Part shown: positions 8,989 to 16,223 of the stretch, in pieces | Numbering within the stretch: the stretch's first letter is position 1 | Layout: the number at the start of each line of letters is the position of its first letter | Notes under the pieces: model-generated | The model's database searches: none | Told to the model about the DNA's origin: nothing | Seen by the model: only the letters and a program-made list of their open reading frames with translations | Source: Actinoplanes flavus | Lineage (GTDB): Bacteria > Actinomycetota > Actinomycetes > Mycobacteriales > Micromonosporaceae | Direction: 5' to 3' | DNA length: 64,000 bases | NCBI RefSeq assembly: GCF_017592555.1 | Contig: NZ_JAGFNS010000008.1 | Span: 196,127 to 260,126 of the forward strand | Made by a program: the position numbers and the translations under genes

Positions 8989-9282
8989 ACCACGAATCGG
9001 CACACCGGCGATCTCGTCGGCCGGGCTGCGCCGCGCCGCGCCGCGCGCACGCTGCGTAGTCAGCGTGGGCATCGCCGAACCGGGCGGCAACGTGCCGGCC
9101 CCTTCACGCTCTGTACATGTCGGCCGTTCGCGATCGCGGGCCGGAAAGAGACAAGATTCATAGCCCGATCAGGCAACCTCCACGAAACGCCAGGTCACTC
9201 GCGGTAAATGCAAATGTGGCGATTCATGTACGCAAAGTAGTCGATAAATCGGTACCACGGATCATGGTCCGGGCCGCGTCCA
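8989..9282. promoter_or_regulatory. Upstream region of the PBP-deacetylase gene
   Basis: 294 bp without a credible gene. Positions about 9150-9260 are markedly less GC-rich than the surroundings, with stretches such as GCGGTAAATGCAAATG and CGATAAATC, as expected for a promoter or regulatory region. No -10/-35 pair can be assigned with confidence. Confidence 0.35.
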
Positions 9283-12006
9283 GTGGGCGTGGAAAATGTA
9301 CAAACTGCGCGCGGGGGAAGCAGATGGCGACGGATAGTGACGAGGGTGGCCATCGCTGCGGTTGTCTGCTGTGCCACGACGGCCGGAGCCGCTGAGGCGT
9401 ACGTACGGTCGGTGCCGCTGCCCACCGAACCATCCGAGCCGCAGGCGTCGACGCTGTACTACCGCGACGGCCGCACCATCCTGGCCCGGGTCGGGACCAC
9501 CAACCGCAATGACGTGCCACTGTCGGCGGTGCCCGAGGAGGTCCGGCACGCGGTGCTCGCCGCCGAGGACCGCGACTTCTACGACCACCACGGCGTCTCG
9601 GTCCGCGGGGTGCTGCGCGCCGTCGTCGCCAACGTGAGCGGCGGCCGGCAGGGCGCGTCGACCATCACCCAGCAGTACGCCCGCAACGCGTTCCTGACCC
9701 AGGAGGTGTCGGTGGAGCGCAAGGGCAAGGAGTTCGCGCTCGCCGTCCAGCTGGAGCGCGAGTACTCCAAGGACGAGATCCTCGAGCGGTACCTCAACAC
9801 CATCTACTACGGTCGCGGCGCGTACGGGATCGCGGCGGCCGCCTACGCCTACTTCGGGGTCGCCCCGGAACGGCTCACCGCCGCGCAGGGTGCGGTGCTG
9901 GCCGCGGTGATCCGGGATCCCTACCAGCTCGATCCGGCGAACGACAGCCAGGCGGCGCGGGCCCGCTGGAACTGGGTGATCGAGTCGGAGCGTGATCTGG
10001 GCTGGCTCGACGCCGTACCCGAATATCCCGTGGTGAGCCCGGTCGCGCCCCGCGAGACCGGGGCGAACGGCCTGGTCATCGACCGCGTCGAGCAGGAGCT
10101 GGCCGCGCACGGCATCACCTCGCGGGCGTTGCACACGCAGGGCCTGTCGGTCGTCACCACGCTGGATCCGGTCGCCCAGGAGGCGGCGGTCTCGCAGGTC
10201 GCGGGCCATCTGGCGGGGCAGCCGAAGGACCTTCAGGTCGCGCTGGTCGCGGTCGACCCCGGTTCCGGAGGGGTCCGCGCCTACTACGGCGGCGACCAGG
10301 GGCGGGGCTTCTTCGACTACGCCTCGGCGGCGTACCCGGCGGCGTCCACGTTCAAGCCGATCGTGCTCGCCGCGGCGCTGCGGGAGGGCATCGGCTACCT
10401 GTCGCGCTGGGACGGCACCTCGCCACGTACGTTCACCGGCCGTCTCGGCGTGCCGTTGGAGAACCCCGCGAACCAGCAGTGCCCCGACTGCACGCTGGAA
10501 CAGGCGATGGTGAAATCCCTCAACACCCCCTTCTACGCGGTCACCGAGAAGATCGGAGCGGACCGGGTCCGGGCGATGGCGTACGACCTCGGCGTCCAGC
10601 GAAAGTACGCGGGCACCCGGTCGCTGGTGGACGCCGAGGGCGAGCCGATGCCCGGAAAGACCCGTTCGGACATCGCCCTCGGGCGGTACCCGGTCGCTCC
10701 GGACGACCTGGCGAGCGTGTACGCGACCTTCGCCGCCGGCGGTGTCCGGCACGACCGGCATTTCGTCGAGAACGTCTCGGCACCCGACGGGCGTCAGGTG
10801 TGGAATGTCGTACCCGCCTCGAAACGGGTTCTGGACAGCAGCGCCGCCGCCGACGTGTCCGCCGTGCTCGGCGCCGTGGTGCGCGGCGACGGCGCCGTGC
10901 CGAACCGGCCCGCGGCCGGCAAGACCGGTGTGCAGCAATGGGGCGACACCCACGACAACCAGGTCGCGTGGATGGTCGGCTACACGCCCGAACTCGCCTC
11001 GGCGGTCTGGATCGGCAAGGCCCGGCCGGGGCCGATCCGCGACCGTCTGGGCAGGGCGATCGAGGGGCGGACCATGCCGGCCCAGCTCTGGCGGGATTTC
11101 ACCCAGGTCGCCCTGAACGACCGTCCGAAGACCGCGCTGCCGAAGCCGGTCCATGTCGGGCGCACGGATGTCGGCGACGCGGGACGCTCGAAGAAGACCG
11201 GCAAGTCCACCGGCGGGGTGAAGGACGCCGACACCAAACCGGGCCGCGGCATCCCGGTCGTGCGCACCGCCGGCAAGGGCCAGCGGCTCGCGCTGACCTT
11301 CGACGACGGGCCCTCGCCGTACACGGCCCAGGTGCTCGACCTGCTCGCCGAGCAGCAGGTGCGGGCGACGTTCTGCGTGGTCGGCGAGGAGGTGCAGAAA
11401 TACCCGGATCTGGTACGCCGGATCGTCGCCGAGGGTCACGTGCTGTGCAACCACTCCTGGAAACACGACGATCTCGGTCAACTGTCCGCGTCCGCGGCGA
11501 AGGCCGACATCGCCCGCACCGACGCCGCCATCGCCGCGGCCGTACCCGGTGTCACCGTGCCGTTCTTCCGCGCGCCGTTCGGGTCGTGGGGTAGATCGGC
11601 CATGGCCGGCACCGACCTCGGGCACACCCCGCTGGGCTGGGTCGTCGACCCCGACGACTGGCTGCTGCCCGGCGCGGACGTGATCGCCGACCGGATCGAG
11701 AAGCAGCTGCAACCCCGCGCGGTCGTCCTCGTGCACGACGGCGGCGGAGAACGGGACCAGACCGTCGCGGCGCTGACCCGGCTCATTCCGAAGCTGAAGA
11801 GCAAGGGGTGGACGTTCGACCTCCCCGAACGCACGGTGCGCTCGGAGCCGCTGCCCACGGCGCCGGTGAAGCCCACACCGTCGGGTTCCCCGTCGCCGTC
11901 GCCGTCGCCCTCGGCGACATCCGCTCCGAGCCCGTCCGGATCGGTGAAACCGTCCGGCAGCGGGAAGTCCCGCCGCCCGTCGACGACCTCGACGTCCGCT
12001 GGGTAG
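9283..12006 (+). CDS. Class A PBP fused to a NodB polysaccharide deacetylase
   Basis: 907 residues with three enzymatic domains. After a membrane anchor (about 20-40), a GT51 transglycosylase shows AAEDRDFYDHHG, GASTITQQYARN and LEREYSKDEILERYLNTIYY. The transpeptidase domain has the three active motifs: STFK, SLN and KTG (in AAGKTGV). From about residue 660 a NodB/CE4 deacetylase follows, with TFDDGPSPYTAQ, the metal-binding NHSWKHDD, RAPFG and VLVHDGGG all present. The end is a Ser/Pro/Thr tail. The protein could polymerise and cross-link peptidoglycan and deacetylate its sugars at the same site. The GTG at 9283 is tentative; a later GTG (9337) would shorten the cytoplasmic end only. Every key residue I could check is intact. 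Confidence 0.88.
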   Translation: MGVENVQTARGGSRWRRIVTRVAIAAVVCCATTAGAAEAYVRSVPLPTEPSEPQASTLYYRDGRTILARVGTTNRNDVPLSAVPEEVRHAVLAAEDRDFYDHHGVSVRGVLRAVVANVSGGRQGASTITQQYARNAFLTQEVSVERKGKEFALAVQLEREYSKDEILERYLNTIYYGRGAYGIAAAAYAYFGVAPERLTAAQGAVLAAVIRDPYQLDPANDSQAARARWNWVIESERDLGWLDAVPEYPVVSPVAPRETGANGLVIDRVEQELAAHGITSRALHTQGLSVVTTLDPVAQEAAVSQVAGHLAGQPKDLQVALVAVDPGSGGVRAYYGGDQGRGFFDYASAAYPAASTFKPIVLAAALREGIGYLSRWDGTSPRTFTGRLGVPLENPANQQCPDCTLEQAMVKSLNTPFYAVTEKIGADRVRAMAYDLGVQRKYAGTRSLVDAEGEPMPGKTRSDIALGRYPVAPDDLASVYATFAAGGVRHDRHFVENVSAPDGRQVWNVVPASKRVLDSSAAADVSAVLGAVVRGDGAVPNRPAAGKTGVQQWGDTHDNQVAWMVGYTPELASAVWIGKARPGPIRDRLGRAIEGRTMPAQLWRDFTQVALNDRPKTALPKPVHVGRTDVGDAGRSKKTGKSTGGVKDADTKPGRGIPVVRTAGKGQRLALTFDDGPSPYTAQVLDLLAEQQVRATFCVVGEEVQKYPDLVRRIVAEGHVLCNHSWKHDDLGQLSASAAKADIARTDAAIAAAVPGVTVPFFRAPFGSWGRSAMAGTDLGHTPLGWVVDPDDWLLPGADVIADRIEKQLQPRAVVLVHDGGGERDQTVAALTRLIPKLKSKGWTFDLPERTVRSEPLPTAPVKPTPSGSPSPSPSPSATSAPSPSGSVKPSGSGKSRRPSTTSTSAG

Positions 12007-12018
12007 TCTGCGCGGATC

Positions 12019-12066
12019 ATGACTGAGGACGCTCCGATCCGCAGCCCGGCCGCGGGGCTGTCCTGA
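12019..12066 (+). CDS. Possible 15-codon leader ORF
   Basis: An ATG at 12019 opens a 15-codon frame (MTEDAPIRSPAAGLS) whose TGA overlaps the ATG of the TPR gene as TGATG. The arms GCGGATC (12012-12018) and GATCCGC (12036-12042) flank its start and could fold. No strong ribosome site is seen. It could be a coupling leader or chance; I keep it because the TPR gene otherwise has a weak ribosome site. Confidence 0.22.
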   Translation: MTEDAPIRSPAAGLS

Positions 12067-13154
12067 TGGGTGGCCCCGCGGATCCGGCCGACCGGATCCG
12101 CCAGGCGCTGCACCTGGCCCAGATCGGGCGGGCGAGCGCCGCCGTACCGATGTTGCGGCGGCTGCTCGCCGAGGACCCCGACGATGTCGAAGCCCTGCGG
12201 GCGCTCGCCCACTGCCTGCACCGGACCGGCCGGTACGACCAGATGCTCGCCGTCGCCGAACAGGCGGCCGTGCTGGCCCCCGCCGATCCGGCCGTCCATC
12301 GCCAGCGGGCCACGGCACTGCTGGAACTGGGCGGCACCCGTGCGGCCCTCGACGCCGCCACCGAGGCGCGGCGGCTCGACCCGTCCGACTTCCGCAACGA
12401 GGTCACACTGGCGCAGGCGCTGCTCGCGGCCGGTGGGACCGCCCGGATCGTGGCCGCGTCGGCGGCCGCCGAACGGGCCCGGCGGCTGGCGCCGCACGAA
12501 CCGGTCGCACATCTGGTGGCCGGCGACGCGCTGCGGCGGATGGCCGACTTCCGGGGTGCCCGGCAGGCCTACCGCACGGCCCTGGCGCTGGACCCGGAGG
12601 ACGCCGACACGCTGCACCGGCTGGGCGCCGTCGATGCCGACCGGGGCCGGGCGCTGCGTTCGTCGGCGCTGCTCGGCGACACCCTGCGGGCGGCTCCGCA
12701 CGACCCGGACGTGCTGCGTACCGCCACGTCGGCTGCCCGCCGGGCATGGTGGCTGCTCACCGACGCGGCGACGGTGCCGTTGGTCGCCGGGGTCGTCGTG
12801 GCCGCCGCCGGCCGGGACCGGGTGGCCGGGACCGTGGGTGTGCTGCTCGGGGTGGCCGCGGCCGGGGCGTTCCTGCGGTGGCGGCTGCGCCGGCTGGCGG
12901 CGGCGACCCGTACGCTCATCCGCCGTAACCTCCTGCGCCCGGCCTTCGCGTTCGCGGTGCTGCGGCTGGCCGCGGTCACGCTGAGCGGGCTGCTGATCGT
13001 CGTCGATCCCGCGCTGCGGGCGGTGGCCACGCCGCTGACGACGATCCCGGTGCTGCTGCTCATGCTGCGGGTACGGAACCGGTTCGCCGCCGAGTTCTCC
13101 TTCCTGCTCCGGCGATGCTGGTTCCGGCTGCGGGTGCGGTGGGCGGGCGCCTGA
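12066..13154 (+). CDS. TPR protein with C-terminal membrane segments
   Basis: 362 residues. The first 240 residues are tandem helix pairs with the TPR spacing and signature residues, for example AVPMLRRLLAEDPDDVEAL and ARQAYRTALALDPEDADTL, so a protein-interaction scaffold. The C-terminal third has about three to four hydrophobic segments (around 228-245, 252-268, 300-316 and 325-340) separated by Arg-rich loops. It should therefore sit in the membrane with the TPR part in the cytoplasm. It starts 60 bases after the PBP-deacetylase gene and ends 97 bases before the first dynamin-like GTPase, all on one strand. A scaffold role for the GTPases is plausible but inferred. Confidence 0.75.
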   Translation: MGGPADPADRIRQALHLAQIGRASAAVPMLRRLLAEDPDDVEALRALAHCLHRTGRYDQMLAVAEQAAVLAPADPAVHRQRATALLELGGTRAALDAATEARRLDPSDFRNEVTLAQALLAAGGTARIVAASAAAERARRLAPHEPVAHLVAGDALRRMADFRGARQAYRTALALDPEDADTLHRLGAVDADRGRALRSSALLGDTLRAAPHDPDVLRTATSAARRAWWLLTDAATVPLVAGVVVAAAGRDRVAGTVGVLLGVAAAGAFLRWRLRRLAAATRTLIRRNLLRPAFAFAVLRLAAVTLSGLLIVVDPALRAVATPLTTIPVLLLMLRVRNRFAAEFSFLLRRCWFRLRVRWAGA

Positions 13155-13251
13155 CGTCGGCATCCGCCTCCGGCCGGGGTCCGCGCCCGTGGCACCATCT
13201 GTCCTACCGCGGGGCCTGACCAGCATCTCCGCCACCAGACAGGGAGCCTGG

Positions 13252-15123
13252 ATGCCGTCGTCTCGTCTCGCCGTCACCCGCGATCAGCACCGGGCGATCA
13301 TCGGCGCCCGCAAACTGTTCCACCAGCACCGGCTGGACGACCACGTGGCACGCCTGGACGCCGCCACGGCCGGGGCGGCGAACGACCGGCTCGTCATCGT
13401 CGTCGTCGGTGAGGTGAAACGCGGCAAGAGTTCGCTGGTCAACGCGCTGACCGGCCGTGACGTGGCCCCGGTCGGCGCCGACGTCGCGGCCGAGGCGTTC
13501 CTGTACGTGGTGCCGCCCTCGGAGGAACTGCCGGACGAGGGCTGGGCGCTGGCCGGCCCGGCCGGGCGGCAGCCGGTGCCGTACGAGGACGCCGTCGCGT
13601 TCCTCCGAACCGGCCCCGGCGACTCCCCCGACGCGCCCGGCCACGCCGAGGTGGCGGCGGCCAGTCGCTGGCTGCCGGCCATCACACTGGTCGACACCCC
13701 GGGCGTCGGCGGGATCGAGTCCGCGCACAGCCGTCTCGCCCGGTGGGCGGCCGCCCGCGCCGGTGTGCTTCTCATGGTCACCGACGCCGGGCAGGTTCTC
13801 ACCGCTCCGGAGCTGCGGTTCCTGGCCGAGGCCGCCGAGCAGGTGGAGACGGTGGTGTTCGCGGTCACCAAGGCCGACCGGTACGCCGACGCGGGACGGC
13901 AGATCGTGGCGGCGAACCGGGAGCTGCTGCGCCGGCACGCCCCCCGGTTCGCCGGCGCGCCGATGCTCGCCGTCTCGGCGACACTCGCGGCCGAGTCACG
14001 CGCCGTCGACGACCCGGAGATCCAGCCGCTGCTGGAGCAGGAGTCGAACATCGCGGCACTGGCCGAGGCACTTCGCGGGCGAGAGTCCGAGGCCCACACG
14101 ATCGGGTTGGCCAACGTGCTGCGTACCGCCCTGTCCGGGCTGAACCGGCTCACCGGGCAGCTGGACGGTCACCGCCGGGCGCTCACCGATCTGCCCGAGA
14201 ACGACGACCCGGTTCAGGCCGAACGCGCGGCCCTGGAGCGGCTGCGCGCCCGTAAACGCCGCTGGCGCCTCGACCTGGAACGCGACCTCGGCCGGATACG
14301 GCAATCCGCCGGCCGTGACATCGGCCGGCTGCTCGACGAGCTGCGCGACCGCTGGCGGCTGCGGATCAGCCGGGAGTGGAGCGGTGTCACCGAGACCGGC
14401 GCCACCGCCGTGCTCGCGGAACTGAACAGCGAGGTTCTCCTGATCGCGGCGCACGTCGCCGACCGGTTGCGCGGCGACCTGGTGGCGACCGCCGCGGAGC
14501 TGTTCGGCAACGTCGACGCCGCGGTCGCGGCGCTGCAACCGGTGACCGCCTCGCTCGAGATCGCGCTCACCCCCGGCCGCCGGACCCTGGACCCGCGTGG
14601 CAGCGGATTCGATCCGGCTCTGGCCGGCTCGGCGCTGATGGGAGCGAGCCTCGCCGGCAAGTTCGGCCTGGCCGGGACGACGGTGGGTGGGCCGCTGGGC
14701 CTGGTGGCCGGGGGCGCCTGGTTCCTGCTGAATCTGGGCTACCGTAAGGTGCGCGTCGGCCGGCAGAAGCTCGACATCGCTCTCGTCGAGACCGTCACGG
14801 CGCTGCGCGGCGACCTCACGGCCGCGGTGGAATCGGCGATCCGTGAGTGCCGCCCGGAGCTGATGATCGCCGTCGAGGACCACCTGGAGGCGGAGATCGC
14901 GCGGATCGAGGCGATCGTGGCGGAGGCCGAGACCGCGGCCGGGGCGTCCGCCGCCGACCGCGGCGAACGCCTGACGGCGGTGAAGCGCGACCTCGAGGCC
15001 GTGGCCGACCAGCGGGAGCTCGTCGAACGGGAACTCGTTTCGCTGGCGCCGCCGGGAACATCGCGGGAATCCGGCGCATCAGACTCCCAACGACCGGAGA
15101 ACACCCAGGGGGCGAACCGATGA
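13252..15123 (+). CDS. Dynamin-like GTPase A (IniA-size)
   Basis: 623 residues. ATG at 13252 has GGGAG 6 bases upstream. The GTPase core shows a P-loop GEVKRGKS (residues 53-60), DTPGVGG (G3) and TKAD (G4). Long helical stalk regions follow. Between about 460 and 500 lies a Gly/Ala-rich hydrophobic stretch (SALMGASLAGKFGLAGTTVG), positioned like the membrane-touching paddle of bacterial dynamin-like proteins. The end is charged and helical. Length and partner size resemble the mycobacterial IniA/IniC pair, which remodel or repair membranes under envelope stress. It overlaps the next gene as ATGA. Identification as dynamin-like is firm; IniA orthology is inference. Confidence 0.85.
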   Translation: MPSSRLAVTRDQHRAIIGARKLFHQHRLDDHVARLDAATAGAANDRLVIVVVGEVKRGKSSLVNALTGRDVAPVGADVAAEAFLYVVPPSEELPDEGWALAGPAGRQPVPYEDAVAFLRTGPGDSPDAPGHAEVAAASRWLPAITLVDTPGVGGIESAHSRLARWAAARAGVLLMVTDAGQVLTAPELRFLAEAAEQVETVVFAVTKADRYADAGRQIVAANRELLRRHAPRFAGAPMLAVSATLAAESRAVDDPEIQPLLEQESNIAALAEALRGRESEAHTIGLANVLRTALSGLNRLTGQLDGHRRALTDLPENDDPVQAERAALERLRARKRRWRLDLERDLGRIRQSAGRDIGRLLDELRDRWRLRISREWSGVTETGATAVLAELNSEVLLIAAHVADRLRGDLVATAAELFGNVDAAVAALQPVTASLEIALTPGRRTLDPRGSGFDPALAGSALMGASLAGKFGLAGTTVGGPLGLVAGGAWFLLNLGYRKVRVGRQKLDIALVETVTALRGDLTAAVESAIRECRPELMIAVEDHLEAEIARIEAIVAEAETAAGASAADRGERLTAVKRDLEAVADQRELVERELVSLAPPGTSRESGASDSQRPENTQGANR

Positions 15124-15923
15124 CCGACGACCACAGCTGGGCGGACACGCTGCTGCCGTCGCTGCCCGACGACGCCGACGACGTCGCCGACCTGCGCCTG
15201 GGCCTGCCCGGGGAGCAGTACGACGAGGTCGAGGCCTTCGGCGGGGTGGTGGACGGCAACCTCGTCGGTGACCCGGCCGGGGACGCCGAGCACTGGTTCG
15301 AGCAGGCCGCCAACGGCTACTGCGTGCCGGCCAGCATCGCGCAGATCGTGTCGGAGTACACCGGCGTACACCACGCGGACGAATCCGCGTTCGTGGCCCG
15401 CGCCAACGAGCTGCACCTGTTCGAGGTCGCCCCCGGCGGCATGCCCGGCATGGGCATCGACGGCGCGCACGCGCTGCTGGAGGACGCGGGCGTGCCGGCC
15501 GAGATCCAGATGGGCATCGGGGTCGAGACCCTGGCCGGCTATCTCGCGGAGGGCCGGCGGGTGATGCTCGCGGTGGACGGCGACGAGATCTGGTACGGCC
15601 GGGAGGACGCGGACGGCGCCGACCACGCCGTCGTCCTGACCGGCATCGACGCCGACCGCGGCGTGGCGATCCTCTCCGACCCCGGAACCGCCGACGGCAA
15701 CCGGATGGAGGTGGACCTGGACGTCCTCGCCGGCGCCTGGGCGGACTCCGGGAACACGGCCCTCGTCTGCGACTTCCCGCCCGATCGGGAGCCGGCCGCG
15801 GAGCCGGCGCCGCACCCGGCCTCGGGGCGGTTGGCGGACGTCGTGTCGTGGCTCGTCGAGCGGCCGTACGTGGTCCTGCCGGTCCTGCTGGTGGGCCGGA
15901 CACTGCTGAGGCGCCACCTGTGA
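15120..15923 (+). CDS. C39-like papain-fold protein with C-terminal membrane anchor
   Basis: 267 residues. The core resembles peptidase C39-like domains: NGYCVPASIAQIVSEYTG gives a catalytic Cys at 68, GADHAVVLTGID gives His169, and AILSDPGT gives Asp187, so a Cys-His-Asp triad can be drawn. The N-terminal 50 residues are acidic. Residues about 238-260 form a single hydrophobic segment followed by LLRRHL, so the protein would be tail-anchored with its domain in the cytoplasm. The ATG overlaps the GTPase stop (ATGA) and its own stop overlaps the next GTG. Its substrate is unknown; nearby partners suggest it acts on an operon product or a membrane client. Confidence 0.72.
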   Translation: MTDDHSWADTLLPSLPDDADDVADLRLGLPGEQYDEVEAFGGVVDGNLVGDPAGDAEHWFEQAANGYCVPASIAQIVSEYTGVHHADESAFVARANELHLFEVAPGGMPGMGIDGAHALLEDAGVPAEIQMGIGVETLAGYLAEGRRVMLAVDGDEIWYGREDADGADHAVVLTGIDADRGVAILSDPGTADGNRMEVDLDVLAGAWADSGNTALVCDFPPDREPAAEPAPHPASGRLADVVSWLVERPYVVLPVLLVGRTLLRRHL

Positions 15924-16222
15924 ACGACCCGTTGGAGCCGGAACAGGGGGTGCTCGGTGAGCCGCCGGCACCCCCGAAGGCGGTGTGGTCCGCGGCGCTG
16001 GCGCGGGCGCTCGACCCGGACGCGGAACCGATCGCGGCCGCGGGTCTGGTGCCCGACCAGGCGGAATGCGGCACCCCGGTGGACCCGGTCGATGACGACA
16101 CGGACTGGTGGCTCGACCCTCCCGGGCAGTTGACCGACGACATGATCGACGATCACGATGACGCGCAGCCGCCCTCACCCGACACCCCCTGGCTACCAGG
16201 CTCTGAACCGGAGACGTACTGA
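15920..16222 (+). CDS. Small acidic Pro-rich protein, unknown
   Basis: 100 residues, starting at a GTG that overlaps the stop of the C39-like gene (GTGA) and ending 1 base before the TTG assigned to the Hsp70-like gene. Composition is strongly acidic (DPVDDDTDWWLDPP, DDMIDDHDDAQPP) with many Pro residues, no signal peptide and no membrane segment. It is probably disordered and could be a client or adaptor for the neighbouring Hsp70-like or GTPase proteins. I do not recognise a family; the tight packing inside the operon is the main evidence that it is real. Confidence 0.62.
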   Translation: MNDPLEPEQGVLGEPPAPPKAVWSAALARALDPDAEPIAAAGLVPDQAECGTPVDPVDDDTDWWLDPPGQLTDDMIDDHDDAQPPSPDTPWLPGSEPETY

Positions 16223-16223
16223 C

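Noticed and set aside
9262-12318. 1018-codon minus-strand frame under the PBP-deacetylase gene
   Set aside because: The opposite strand encodes three complete enzymatic domains; this frame shows no recognisable domain.
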